The notes under the pieces are model-generated. The model saw nothing but the letters and a program-made list of their open reading frames with translations. It did no database searches and was not told the origin of the DNA. A DNA stretch of 63,479 nucleotides from Clostridia bacterium (lineage in GTDB: Bacteria > Bacillota > Clostridia > Oscillospirales > UBA644), in the NCBI GenBank assembly GCA_017621705.1, contig JAGASR010000007.1:1-63479 (forward strand). The letters are read 5' to 3'. This document shows positions 34,437 to 44,300 of the stretch, piece after piece. Position numbers and translations under genes: made by a program. How positions within the stretch are numbered: the first letter of the stretch is position 1; every line of letters begins with the position of its first letter.

Positions 34437-34631
34437 TCAACCACCTCCCACGAAGCTTACGATCTCCAGACTATCGCCGTCTTCAAGAACGGTTGCATCA
34501 TACTGAGACTTAAATACGATATCTCCGTTACGTTCAACCGCAATCCGTTTAGGATCGTAGTTTGTTGCCGCAAGATACTCGGACACTGTTTTTCCTGCAA
34601 TATCCAGCTCTGTTCCGTTTACTTTTACCAT
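34437..34631 (-). CDS. thiS: Sulfur carrier protein
   Basis: 64 residues, ubiquitin-like. It ends in SFVGGG, the Gly-Gly tail that becomes a thiocarboxylate and donates sulfur to ThiG. VKVNGTELDI starts the beta-grasp fold. The ribosome site AGGGGGTG precedes ATG 34631. First gene of the operon, right after the second TPP riboswitch. Confidence 0.94.
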   Translation of the reverse strand: MVKVNGTELDIAGKTVSEYLAATNYDPKRIAVERNGDIVFKSQYDATVLEDGDSLEIVSFVGGG

Positions 34632-34655
34632 GATCGCACCCCCTAAAATAAAAAT

Positions 34656-34686
34656 ACGGGAAACCTCCGATATGGAAGTTTCCCGT
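34656..34686 (-). terminator. Terminator of TPP riboswitch 2
   Basis: Minus-strand stem ACGGGAAAC / GTTTCCCGT followed by ATTTTTATTTT, 25 bases before thiS. Confidence 0.9.
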
Positions 34687-34700
34687 GATGATCACAAAAA

Positions 34701-34784
34701 TCCCTACGTTGGCATTATCCAAATCAGGTATATGGGTCGAAGGTCATACCTTCCTCTCAGCCTGTGATACAAGCTCCCCGTGTA
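34701..34784 (-). promoter_or_regulatory. TPP riboswitch 2 (gene-proximal)
   Basis: Minus strand: GGGGAGCTTG, then GGCTGAGAGG, ACCTGATTTGGATAATGCCA and CGTAGGGA, the complete THI-box. TPP binding should favour the terminator at 34656-34686 and stop the thi operon. Confidence 0.96.
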
Positions 34785-34802
34785 TGAAATTGTAAAATAA
34801 AA

Positions 34803-34833
34803 ACAGGAGACGACCCTTGGGGATGCCTCCTGT
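34803..34833 (-). terminator. Terminator of TPP riboswitch 1
   Basis: Minus-strand stem ACAGGAG / CTCCTGT, extended by further pairs, then TTTTTATTTT. It lies between the two TPP aptamers. Confidence 0.88.
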
Positions 34834-34850
34834 AAAAATCCATGTGTATG

Positions 34851-34937
34851 ACTTCCCACGGCGGCATTATCCGCATCAGGTTATAGGGTCGAAGTTCGGT
34901 TACTTCCTCTCAGCCTGCATATACAAGCTCCCCTGTA
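34851..34937 (-). promoter_or_regulatory. TPP riboswitch 1 (promoter-proximal)
   Basis: Minus strand: GGGGAGCTTG, GGCTGAGAGG, ACCTGATGCGGATAATGCCG and CGTGGGAAGT, a full THI-box with CGTGGGA in place of CGTAGGGA. Paired in tandem with riboswitch 2. Confidence 0.95.
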
Positions 34938-34952
34938 TTTATTTCCTTAAAC

Positions 34953-34981
34953 ATTATACATCCATTTTCATGAAAAGACAA
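34953..34981 (-). promoter_or_regulatory. Promoter of the thiamine operon
   Basis: Minus strand: TTGTCT (34976-34981), 17 bases, TATAAT (34953-34958), about 15 bases before the first aptamer. Confidence 0.75.
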
Positions 34982-35085
34982 TAGGTTTTACGGAAAGACA
35001 CAAAAAATTTGATTTTCGTTCGCACGGCAAAACGGGAAACGGGATAGGAATAGCCGTAAATATACGTCACTTTCGCAGTCCGCTC

Positions 35086-35114
35086 TTGACATTTGAGTTG
35101 CTTTCATGTATAAT
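35086..35114 (+). promoter_or_regulatory. Consensus promoter of the alpha-mannosidase gene
   Basis: TTGACA (35086-35091), exactly 17 bases, TATAAT (35109-35114). Both boxes are perfect, so strong basal expression is expected. Confidence 0.88.
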
Positions 35115-35187
35115 AAAAACAGGTCCGTCCATATAATCGGACCGTTTGACAAATATTTTGAAATATAATTGGGATAGGAGATTTCAT

Positions 35188-37743
35188 ATGAAAAAAACAT
35201 TACACATCATCCCCCATTCTCACTGGGACAGAGAATGGTATCAGTCATTTGAAGCTCACAGAATGAAACTTGTTGAGCTCTTTGACGCAATAATAGAAGA
35301 GATGGAAAAGACCGACGAATATACATATTACCACATGGACGGACAGTTTATCCCCGTTGAAGACTATCTCGAGATCCGTCCTCACATGAAAGACCGTCTT
35401 CTCAAGCTTATAAAAGACGGCCGTATTCAGGTAGGCCCCTGGTACGTACTTCAGGATGAATTCCTCACCAGCGGCGAAGCTAACGTACGTAATATGCTTT
35501 ACGGTATTCAGTTATCTAAAAAATTCGGCGCCGATCCCTTGATGTGCGGTTATTTTCCCGATGCATTCGGCAACGTAGGACAGGCTCCGCAGATCTGCCG
35601 CGGATTCGGCATTGACAACGCTGTTTTCGGCAGAGGTCTTAACGACGTCGGTTCAGATAACCAGATCATCAGACAGAACGGCATTACAAGATCCGAACTC
35701 ATCTGGCAGGCACCCGACGGAAGCGAAGTCATAGGCGTAATGTTCGTAGACTGGTACTGCAATGCTATGGAACTCCCCTCTGATCCGGATGCTTTACGTG
35801 AAAAAATCTTAAAGATCGGTCATTCGCTCGAACGCTTTGCGGCTACAGATCATCTTCTCGGTATGAACGGCTGTGACCATCAGCCCCTCCAGCGTAATCT
35901 CGTAGAAGTCATAAAGACCGCAAATAAGGTACAGGACGAATACGACGTTATACAGTCCAACATGAAAGATTACGTTGCGGAAATCAGAAAGAACAAAGAC
36001 CGTCTGACTAAATTCAAAGGCGAGATCATCGGTCAGTACACTACCGGTTTCGGTCTTTTGACATCCACCGCTTCCACCCATATTGATATAAAAACACGAA
36101 ACTGGCGCAATCAGCACACATTGGAACGTCTTGCAGAACCTGCGACACGCTTTGCTGCAATCACCGGCGGGAAATATGACCGTGATTTCTTCCTTTATGC
36201 ATGGCGCAGACTTATGCAGAATCATCCGCATGACTCGATCTGTACCTGTTCCTGCGACGAAGTTTACGATGCAATGCTCGCACGTTTCGACTCTTCTCAG
36301 CAGGTTGCAGACAAAATGGTCGAAAACGCAATGACGCATATGGCAAGTGTTGTCAACACAAACTGCGGCGGAGACATGGCTGTTCTCGTACTTTCTTTGG
36401 AACCCGCAAAATCCACAACAACAGTCCGTGCAAACGTTGATTTTGATGTCGAAGATAATGCACAGGCTATCGCAATATACGATCCTGCAGGAAATCTTGT
36501 TCCCGCAAAGATCAATCGCATTAGCAATCAGTTCACATACACTCTTCCGAACGACAGATTCCGTCAGTCCCGTTTTGTAGACCGTTTTGAAGTTGAATTC
36601 CCCGTAACGACAGAAGGTATGGGCTGGAATGTTTATAAAGTAGTTAAAGTCGATAAAGCACCCGTTATGGAATGCCCCGTTGCGATCTGCGAAAACGGCA
36701 TGGATAACGGAATTTTAGCTGTAACGTTTAATGCCGACGGTTCTTTCGATCTTACCGACAGCCGCACAGGTCGCACTTTTGCAAATCAGAACCGTATGGA
36801 AGATCAGCCCGATATCGGCGAATCCTACAACTTTAAAGAAGGCGGAGATCCCGTTCTTTGCGATCACGCAGAAACTACTCTCCACGAAACCACTGCATAC
36901 AGTGCAACATTTAAAACTGTTGCAAAACTTGTCGGCGATGCAGTTGTAACTTCCTACGTTACTCTCAACAAAGATGTTGCTCGTGTTGACATCAAAACAG
37001 TTATTGTAAATAACGGTGAAAACCACAGAATCCGCGCTTTGTTTGACTCCGACGTAATAACCGAATACGCTTTATCCGAAGGTCAGTTTGACCTTACTGC
37101 ACGCCCGATCGAACCTTCTTTCACATGGCAGAACCCCTCCAACCTGCAGAAGACCCAAGCATTCGTTGCATTGGAAGCAGAAAAAGGAGACGAAAAAGAA
37201 GCGGCTATTGCTATTGCAAACAGAGGTATCTGCGAATACGAAATTCTCAGGAACGGCAAAAACACCATTGCTATCACATTGCTTCGTTCTGTTGCCGAAA
37301 TGGGTGACTGGGGAACATTCCCCACTCCCAAAGCACAGTGCAAAGGCGAATACACATTGGAATACGCAGTCGTCCCCTACTGCAACGGTTGCAAAGGCAA
37401 GGCTTACCGTACCGCATATGATTTTGCCGCACCCGCTACTCTCGCTATCGGCACAACATGCCATGACGGACATATCCCCGCAGAAAACAATTTCGTAAGC
37501 TTTGATAATCCGTTCCTTCACGTCACCGCTTGCAAACAGGCCGAAGACAGAGACACAACTATCCTCCGTTTCTTCAACCTTACCGATGAAACACAGAAGC
37601 TCAACGCTTCCGTTTGCAAATGCGTTAAAGAGGCTTGGTATACAAACCTCAATGAAGAAAGAGAAGAAGCTCTAACTGTCTGCGACGGCAAAATTACCAT
37701 CGATATTCCCGCAAAGAAGATCGTTACCATTGAGTTGGCTTAA
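35188..37743 (+). CDS. Alpha-mannosidase, glycoside hydrolase family 38
   Basis: 851 residues, no signal peptide, so cytoplasmic. The GH38 start is HIIPHSHWDREWY, with zinc ligands His12 and Asp14. The catalytic nucleophile is Asp125 in GYFPDAFGNVGQ. MDGQF, GPWYVLQDEFLTSGEANVRN and HPHDSICTCSCDEVYDAM are as in MngB-type bacterial enzymes. The beta-rich C-terminal half is typical. MngB cleaves 2-O-mannosylglycerate or its phosphate; other bacterial members trim alpha-mannosides taken up from N-glycans. No transporter or regulator adjoins it. ATG 35188 follows ATAGGAG; an upstream in-frame start has no ribosome site. Confidence 0.94.
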   Translation: MKKTLHIIPHSHWDREWYQSFEAHRMKLVELFDAIIEEMEKTDEYTYYHMDGQFIPVEDYLEIRPHMKDRLLKLIKDGRIQVGPWYVLQDEFLTSGEANVRNMLYGIQLSKKFGADPLMCGYFPDAFGNVGQAPQICRGFGIDNAVFGRGLNDVGSDNQIIRQNGITRSELIWQAPDGSEVIGVMFVDWYCNAMELPSDPDALREKILKIGHSLERFAATDHLLGMNGCDHQPLQRNLVEVIKTANKVQDEYDVIQSNMKDYVAEIRKNKDRLTKFKGEIIGQYTTGFGLLTSTASTHIDIKTRNWRNQHTLERLAEPATRFAAITGGKYDRDFFLYAWRRLMQNHPHDSICTCSCDEVYDAMLARFDSSQQVADKMVENAMTHMASVVNTNCGGDMAVLVLSLEPAKSTTTVRANVDFDVEDNAQAIAIYDPAGNLVPAKINRISNQFTYTLPNDRFRQSRFVDRFEVEFPVTTEGMGWNVYKVVKVDKAPVMECPVAICENGMDNGILAVTFNADGSFDLTDSRTGRTFANQNRMEDQPDIGESYNFKEGGDPVLCDHAETTLHETTAYSATFKTVAKLVGDAVVTSYVTLNKDVARVDIKTVIVNNGENHRIRALFDSDVITEYALSEGQFDLTARPIEPSFTWQNPSNLQKTQAFVALEAEKGDEKEAAIAIANRGICEYEILRNGKNTIAITLLRSVAEMGDWGTFPTPKAQCKGEYTLEYAVVPYCNGCKGKAYRTAYDFAAPATLAIGTTCHDGHIPAENNFVSFDNPFLHVTACKQAEDRDTTILRFFNLTDETQKLNASVCKCVKEAWYTNLNEEREEALTVCDGKITIDIPAKKIVTIELA

Positions 37744-37773
37744 TTGATCGCATCCATAATATGATATAAATAA

Positions 37774-37830
37774 CAGGCTTTCCTTACCGTTTACGGATAA
37801 CCGTAATGATGAGGAAAGCCTGTTTTTTTT
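37774..37830. terminator. Bidirectional terminator between alpha-mannosidase and VWA gene
   Basis: CAGGCTTTCCT...AGGAAAGCCTG encloses an inner hairpin, followed by TTTTTTTT on the plus strand. The outer stem shares GGCTTTCCT with the hairpin of the 142-bp repeats, but the rest differs. Confidence 0.88.
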
Positions 37831-37844
37831 ATTTAAGAGAACTG

Positions 37845-38501
37845 TTAATTTTTACTTCTTCCCCTGCACTGATAATCCGCATTGATCTCATCGCTCCAAT
37901 CGGCTTTAAGGGGTGCGCTTGCGCGTACTTTAGCGACTGCATTGGCGACCGATTCATACAGAATATGAGTTCCTTTGCCGTCTGCATTATAGTTTACGGC
38001 ACGGTCTTTACCGATACCGTAGCGTGCCGCAGTTTCCACCGCATCGATATTGGCGCCGATGAAGAGAAACTCCCAGCCGTATTTTTCCTTTTGATGTTCG
38101 ATCATCTTTTTTACTTTTTCGCTCGAATACGTATGACTTGCGTTTTCCTGGCCGTCGGTCGTAATAACGAACATTGTATTTTCGGGCACGTCTTCGGGAC
38201 GGGCATATTTATGGATATTACCTATATGTTTGATAGCGCCGCCTATCGCATCGATAAGAGCCGTACAGCCGCGAACGGTGTAGTCATTTTCTGTCATTTT
38301 CGGAACGTCGCAAAGTTTTATGCGGTCATGAAGAACTTCGCTGACACCGTCAAACAGAACTGTCGAGACGTAACATTCGCCCTCCTGCTTTTTCTGTTTT
38401 TCAATCATTGAGTTAAAACCGCCGATAGTATCGCTTTCAAGACCTGCCATAGATCCGCTTCTGTCTAGAATAAAAACAAGTTCTGTAATATTATTTTTCA
38501 T
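37845..38501 (-). CDS. VWA-domain protein
   Basis: 218 residues, no signal peptide. The von Willebrand A fold has a full MIDAS: FILDRSGSM near the start, the Thr in RGCTALIDAIGG near 80 and the Asp in FVITTDGQEN near 115. WEFLFIGANIDA is typical of cytoplasmic VWA proteins of gut Firmicutes and phages. The tail is short and polar. Such proteins bind partner proteins through a metal ion; the partner is unknown. AAAGAGAGG precedes the start. Confidence 0.85.
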   Translation of the reverse strand: MKNNITELVFILDRSGSMAGLESDTIGGFNSMIEKQKKQEGECYVSTVLFDGVSEVLHDRIKLCDVPKMTENDYTVRGCTALIDAIGGAIKHIGNIHKYARPEDVPENTMFVITTDGQENASHTYSSEKVKKMIEHQKEKYGWEFLFIGANIDAVETAARYGIGKDRAVNYNADGKGTHILYESVANAVAKVRASAPLKADWSDEINADYQCRGRSKN

Positions 38502-38578
38502 ATAAAAAACCTCTCTTTCATTTGATGACTGTATTATACATCAAAAAAAGAGAGGTTTGGTCGCATGGCGGGCGACAA

Positions 38579-38932
38579 TTATTTTACTTTCTCGTTCCAC
38601 TCCGCTTCCTTAAAGCCGGCAAGAACGAAGTCTTCGCCGATCAGTATCGGACGTTTGACGAGCATACCGTCTGTTGAAAGAAGGTCCAGCATTTCGTCTT
38701 CGCTTATCTGAGGAAGCTTATTTTTAAGATCAAGTGATTTATAAAGAAGACCGCTTGTGTTAAAGAATTTTTTGATAGGTAAACCGCTTTTTCTATACCA
38801 TTCGGTGAGTTCTTCGAGAGTTGGATTATCAAGCTTGATATCCCGAAGATCATATTCGATATTGTTATCGTCAAGCCATTTTTTAGCCTTTACGCAGGTT
38901 GTGCATTTGGGGTAGCAGATATATTTCAGCAT
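38579..38932 (-). CDS. Spx/ArsC-family protein
   Basis: 117 residues, thioredoxin-like fold. The N-terminal redox motif is CYPKCTTC, with Cys in CxxC spacing. KRPILIGEDFVLAGFKEAEW near the end is the ArsC/Spx signature with the basic residue after LV. It could be an arsenate-reductase-like enzyme (YffB type) or an Spx-like regulator; the CTTC with KAKKWL favours the YffB/ArsC-like group. It lies 9 bases after the flavodoxin-ferredoxin gene, so co-transcribed. Confidence 0.85.
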   Translation of the reverse strand: MLKYICYPKCTTCVKAKKWLDDNNIEYDLRDIKLDNPTLEELTEWYRKSGLPIKKFFNTSGLLYKSLDLKNKLPQISEDEMLDLLSTDGMLVKRPILIGEDFVLAGFKEAEWNEKVK

Positions 38933-38941
38933 AGTTTTCTC

Positions 38942-39697
38942 CTATATATAAAGTTTATTGGGTTTTACGTCTGCGCAACGTTCTCTGAGTCGTTCTTCCA
39001 AAGCATTTGTAACGGTCGGGGAATTATGTCTTGCCTTCTTCGGGCAAGCACTTACGCAATGCATGCAGGAAAAGCATTTAGCCATATCGACGGTCTTGAC
39101 GTTCTCCATCGGTATTGCATCAACGGGACATTCGCGTGCGCATTTTTTGCAGTTGATACAAGAATCATCGACAACAAGGCTCATTGCAGATGCTTTAAAA
39201 TCTTTATACGGGCGGTTTCCCGGAAAATTGGGGACAGTAAGATCGTTATTATTGATCTTTTCAATTATCTTCTTTGCAAACGTTTCAAGCTCGGTTTTAT
39301 CTTCGGCATTCGGTCTGCCTGCTCCGAATTTGCGTACAAGAGAATGTTCCGCAACTGCTTCGATACATGCAACGACGGTAAAGCCGACTGAAACTACAAC
39401 ATCGTAAAGTTCGATCAAAGTATCGTCTATCGCACGGTTACCGAAAGCAGCGACAAGAACTGCTTTTGCGCCGTCCGAAGTAAACGTTTTTATTTTCTCG
39501 ATATTATCAACAGGCACTCTGCCGCCAAACGCAGGTGCTGAAATTATACAGATATCTTCTTTTTCGAAATGCTGTGAAGACAAATTCTTTTTTAATAGAT
39601 CGATATTACGGACATTGTCGGATATCGCATTTGCAAGAATATCCGAAACCTTTTTAGTTCCGCCCGTGGGGCTGTAATAAATATTGTAAACTGACAT
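38942..39697 (-). CDS. Flavodoxin-ferredoxin fusion (EFR1 family)
   Basis: 251 residues. The N-terminal about 160 residues are flavodoxin-like, with the phosphate loop YYSPTGGTKK. The C-terminus has two 4Fe-4S motifs, CINCKKCARECP and CFSCMHCVSACP. It probably moves low-potential electrons in the cytoplasm. It lies within a run of five small minus-strand genes. Confidence 0.92.
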   Translation of the reverse strand: MSVYNIYYSPTGGTKKVSDILANAISDNVRNIDLLKKNLSSQHFEKEDICIISAPAFGGRVPVDNIEKIKTFTSDGAKAVLVAAFGNRAIDDTLIELYDVVVSVGFTVVACIEAVAEHSLVRKFGAGRPNAEDKTELETFAKKIIEKINNNDLTVPNFPGNRPYKDFKASAMSLVVDDSCINCKKCARECPVDAIPMENVKTVDMAKCFSCMHCVSACPKKARHNSPTVTNALEERLRERCADVKPNKLYI

Positions 39698-39711
39698 TAT
39701 ATCCTCCGATT

Positions 39712-40737
39712 TTACGCTCCGAGCAAACTCTGATCAAAAGCAAACAGAGCCTCGTTTATTTCAAAAATATTGTAGTTGCCTTTGCTTATAAAATATTCGA
39801 TGATAATATCGAACTTATTGCTGTGAGACAATGCAAACCCTGCTTTTCGAAGCAGATCCTCTGTCTCTTCGAGAGAAAGTTCAAGAGAGATAGCAAAAGC
39901 GAGTGCCGTAGGTTTACTGGGTTTATAGTTGACGTCACTTCGTATTTTGGAAAACAGTTTGCGGTCGATATTCGCCTTTTTGTAGCATTGCGAATCGGTC
40001 ATGCCCTTTTCATCGATCTTTCGAAGAAGCATCTGCGAAAAGCTTTCGTCAAGCCTGTCAAGCCTTGAATTCAGATCGTCAGCAGAAGGCATTGCCTGAC
40101 ATTCACAGAGCTCAACGGGGGCGCTGTCGGTTTTTTTACGCTTTAATTCCGAAACAATCGGATGAAAAGCGTTCATGCGAATACGTTCACGACTGTGATC
40201 CGTATGCTCATCGACGTATTTATCGTCAATATATTCGGCAATATCCGAAAAAAGCTTTTCGCTGATCTGATACGCCGTTCTGTCGAAAATGACGATATAA
40301 ACAGTCATATCATTTTCAAGAAGGAATTGGCTTATAACGTCAATCGCAACTCTTAATGCCTGATCTTTCGGATATCGGTACACACCCGAAGAAATCAACG
40401 GGAAAGCGACTGTTTGACAGCCATACTCCCTTGCAATGATCAAAGATTCCCGATAGCATAATTCGAGCAATGCTTTTTCGTCATGTTCTCCGTCTTTATA
40501 AATCGGGCCGACTGTATGTATAACATATTTTGACGGAAGATCGTATCCGCCCGTTATCTTTGCCTGCCCTGTTTTACAGCCACCGAGAGTTCGGCACTCA
40601 GCAAACAATCCGGGGCCTGCGGCATGGTGGATCGCACCGTCAACTCCGCCACCCCCGAGAAGAGATTCATTTGCGGCATTGACGATCGCATCAACCTGCA
40701 TTTTTGTTATATCATTTCTTACTATTTCGAGTGGCAT
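39712..40737 (-). CDS. Macrodomain protein with C-terminal helical extension
   Basis: 341 residues. Residues about 1-170 form a macrodomain that binds ADP-ribose: IVNAANESLLGGGGVDGAIH and SSGVYRYP are the ligand loops, as in O-acetyl-ADP-ribose deacetylases (YmdB type). Residues about 215-341 are a separate helical region (MLLRKIDEKGMTDSQCYKKA, KLFSKIRSD, LSLEETEDLLRKAGFAL) that looks like a helix-turn-helix/XRE-type module found C-terminal to other domains in Clostridia. It may couple ADP-ribose sensing or removal to nucleic acid or protein binding. AGGAG precedes the start. Confidence 0.88.
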   Translation of the reverse strand: MPLEIVRNDITKMQVDAIVNAANESLLGGGGVDGAIHHAAGPGLFAECRTLGGCKTGQAKITGGYDLPSKYVIHTVGPIYKDGEHDEKALLELCYRESLIIAREYGCQTVAFPLISSGVYRYPKDQALRVAIDVISQFLLENDMTVYIVIFDRTAYQISEKLFSDIAEYIDDKYVDEHTDHSRERIRMNAFHPIVSELKRKKTDSAPVELCECQAMPSADDLNSRLDRLDESFSQMLLRKIDEKGMTDSQCYKKANIDRKLFSKIRSDVNYKPSKPTALAFAISLELSLEETEDLLRKAGFALSHSNKFDIIIEYFISKGNYNIFEINEALFAFDQSLLGA

Positions 40738-40747
40738 TGAAGTCTCC

Positions 40748-41110
40748 TTAGTTACAGTTTATAGCCTTTGATACAAACTCGGCGGTGCCTTCTCCGTATT
40801 TATCGATATTATTTTTAAAGCGGTCGTCGGAAACATACATTTTACCGAGACCTGCAAGAATTTCATCGGAACATGTATAATAATTTGACGTAATATATTC
40901 ACGAAGTTTTGAAACAAGCGCCTGCGCCTCGGAAGAATCAGCATTTAACCCTTTGTTTTTGCATTCGGCGAACTCTGCAAAAACAGCCATGAGATCATCA
41001 TTTATCTCTGCCCATTTTTCTTTTGTGTAGTTCTTCGTTTTCTCCGTATGCTCGCGATACGCATCTGTATTTCCCCAACGTTCACGTGCTTCGGTTTCAT
41101 AGTTTTTCAT
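40748..41110 (-). CDS. Stand-alone TipAS antibiotic-recognition domain
   Basis: 120 residues, all helical. ETEARERWGNTDAYREHTEK at the start and YTCSDEILAGLGKMYVSDDR near the end match the TipAS domain. In TipA this domain follows a MerR DNA-binding part and covalently traps thiopeptide antibiotics. Here there is no MerR part, so it may sequester drugs directly or bind other ligands. First gene of the small stress-type cluster. Confidence 0.85.
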   Translation of the reverse strand: MKNYETEARERWGNTDAYREHTEKTKNYTKEKWAEINDDLMAVFAEFAECKNKGLNADSSEAQALVSKLREYITSNYYTCSDEILAGLGKMYVSDDRFKNNIDKYGEGTAEFVSKAINCN

Positions 41111-41317
41111 AATTAACCTCGCTCAATTTTTCCGTTGACTTATCTTTTTACTAATTACAAGTTATTCGGTATACCTGTTATATTGTAAGCCCTTAATAAA
41201 GACAGATCTTTCCGCAAATATATTATATCACACAATACCGATATTTTCAATAGATGATATAATGATAACTTCATTTTTACTTTTAAGCAGTAACAAACAA
41301 ACTGATAAAATAATTGT

Positions 41318-41352
41318 AAAAAGGACAGAGAAAAATTTCTCTGTCCTTTTTT
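41318..41352. terminator. Bidirectional terminator after the giant-protein operon
   Basis: A near-perfect stem of about 15 bp, AAAAGGACAGAGAAA / TTTCTCTGTCCTTTT, followed by TTT. It serves the minus-strand operon that ends at 41388. The rest of 41111-41387 has no gene. Confidence 0.9.
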
Positions 41353-41387
41353 TGTCAGACTATAAATTGTCTTTCAGATTATTTACT

Positions 41388-44300
41388 TTATCTTTTCTTC
41401 AAAACAAATCTGATAAAGAATCCGCCCATAACTGCCAATACAGAAACGATGAAGATAATAAAGCTGAAAGTGAGCGAATTATTATTTTCAGTATCTTCGG
41501 TATCGGGAGTTTCAATAATCGGCTGATCTTCTACGATCGGGTTGAAATTAAAGACGTTGGTATAATCAATTACAAATCGGGATACGGACTTTCCGTCAAG
41601 ACCGAGGATCGCGGCAAGATCATTATTATCGTCAATAATGACAGAAACGAGAAGCGTATGCTCATCGGAGCTGTATTCGAGATAATCTCTGCCGCCGTTT
41701 ACGACGCTGAGTTTGTAAACAGACTGTTTATCGATATCATCTTTATCAAAGACAAGATTGATAACAGCTTTACCTGTTATATCAGTCTTTCCGTAGAGTT
41801 TCTCACCCGTCGATACATTTTCAAGAACGAATTCGAAGTCTTCGGGACCGATCTGTGCGTAACCGATATTTTCAACAGTATTATTGATAACAACGTCTAC
41901 GCTAACAGGTTCAAATTCGGCATCAAAACTATTATTGAAGGTAATTTCTTTAACTTTGCCAACACCCTGTTTTTCGATAGTAACTTCGGAAACAAGCTTG
42001 CCGTTTGCGTTCTTATAAACTTTAACGGTTATATTATAAACGCTTTCATCATAAATCACACCGTCTTCAGCTTCACTTGCGTTAACATAAACGGTATATT
42101 TATATGTTCCTTCTTTATCGAATATAAGAGTATCGAACGAGAACGAACCGTCTGCTTTATTATAAGCCTTAGAGGTTGATCCGTCTTCGGATTTAAGGAT
42201 AATTTCGAAATCGCCCGCACTAAGATCGTTGCCTTTAAGTTCAGTATCGCCTTCAATTACAACAGAAGTCTTATCGGGCATATACACATGCTCAAACATA
42301 ACAGAATCGGCTGCATTTTCGAGAATGCCAACAGCTCTGGTTACTGTCTGACTGTAGATATAAAGTTTTCCGCGTCCGTTATCTCTGACATCAACGGTGA
42401 TATGATACTCATCTCTGTCATAGATAATTCCGTCTATCGGATTGGAAGCGTTTGCTTTGACGATATACTTATAAATACCGGCTTCGCTGAATACAACTTC
42501 ATTGAATACGATTGAACCGAACATACCGTTTGCTACGGTCTGAACAGATCCGCCGATAGCCTTGAAGTTATTGTCGGCTTTATAAAGATCGAACAGGAAG
42601 TCCCCTGCACCGACATCACGGTCGCCTATAATCGAGACTGTTCCTTTAAATGAACCGGAAACAGGATCTGCAGGTTTCGTTACAGGCGTTGAAGAGCTAC
42701 CGGAACCGCTTCCGGGGATACTCGGCTCATCGGGATTATCAGGATTATCGGGATCATCAGCAGTATTTCCACCAAGGACAACGGTTGCTGTCTGAATATC
42801 ATAAGTTGCCTGCAATAAGCCGTGAACAGACTTATCTGTAACAAGCTGCATATCTTCTACAGAAGCGTAGCCCTCGATAATCATGGTAGAAAGTTCTATC
42901 TGACGTCCGATCTTGCTATCCTCTGTAATAACAACAGATCTGTCACCTGCAACGAAGCGAAGTTCGAGTTTTCCGCTGCTGCCTGCCGGGATAGATTTAT
43001 TGGTGACGTCTTCACCGTTGAAGAATATACCCAAATAAGCGCCCTCGACACCGGTTATTGAGTTATTGAGAAGAATCTCTTTTTCATTGCTTGCATTGCC
43101 TGCAGTGTCGATACCGCTGACAGTCAAGGTCTGAGAAAGTCTAGTTTCATCCATAACTACGGGAATACTGAAAGATCCGCTCTCGCCGACAACCGTTGTG
43201 GATACGGTTTCTTCGTCAAGTTTGATAATGATCGTTGTACCGGGTTCAGAAGATCCGATGACATTGACTGTTTCTTCGGTATAATTATCATCTGTACCGC
43301 CAAAGAAAGCGCCGTTTACGGGTTCGCTGATAAAGAGAGCGGGGCCCGAGCAGTCAACACGGAAAAGATACTGAACACGGAAACCGTCTCCGTTTTCATT
43401 TTCGCCGCTGAGAGTGAGCATATGTTCGCCTTCGGAAATAGGTTCGGGAACAGTAATTGTTCCGTTTGTGGAATCGAATGTACCGTTCTGAGCTCCTCCG
43501 TCAAGCGTCCATTTACCCGAAACTTTCATATCGGAAGTAATCTGGAAATATGCGTTCTGAGTTGTTATAACGTCAATGGTATCGGAATCTGCATCGATGA
43601 TCTTATTGATAGCCTTTGCGCCGACAGCCTTGACCGTCACATCAGCGGCAACAGCGTCGATCATAACAACAGAATCAGAAGTAATGACTTCGTTTGAGTA
43701 AACGGGCTTACCGTTTTCGTCATTTTTATAAGCAGAAATGCCGACACGGTAAGTTTTGCCTGCTTCAAGAGAATGAGTTGTTTTAACTTCTATTGAAGTG
43801 CTGTCGTTTTGCGCTTCTGTATACGAAATGGGATTGCCTTCGGCATCCGTATAGCTTACAGTGGTATATTTTCCGCCAAGGGTAAGAGTTTCGGTCTGAC
43901 TGTCCCCGTCTTTTTCAACAATAACATCGTTGAAATCTTCAACGGGGAGCCATTCGCTACCGTCTTTGACGTAAATATTTGTTCTGTAACCGTCGATATC
44001 ACCGCTATTGGTCTGAACATCGACATCGATCGTGTAGTCGCCGCCGAGTTTTATATTTGAAACGGTGGGATCTTCGGGCTGCAAGGGGTTGACATAGGTG
44101 AAACTGTATACGGAATCTACTATCGAACAGATATTGTCGGATTCTTTGCTTGCAACTATTCTGACACCGTATTCACCGCTCGGAAGATCTGTCGGTAAAG
44201 GTATTTCAGTAGAAGAAGGATCGGTTGCAGAAATCTCATCGAGATAATAGAGCTGTCCGTCGGAACCTACAGCATAAACTTCGACAGTACCGATCGTATC

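Noticed and set aside
41388..41480. Sortase signal at the end of the 2315-residue protein
   Set aside because: A hydrophobic helix and KKR tail are present but no LPxTG-like motif precedes them.
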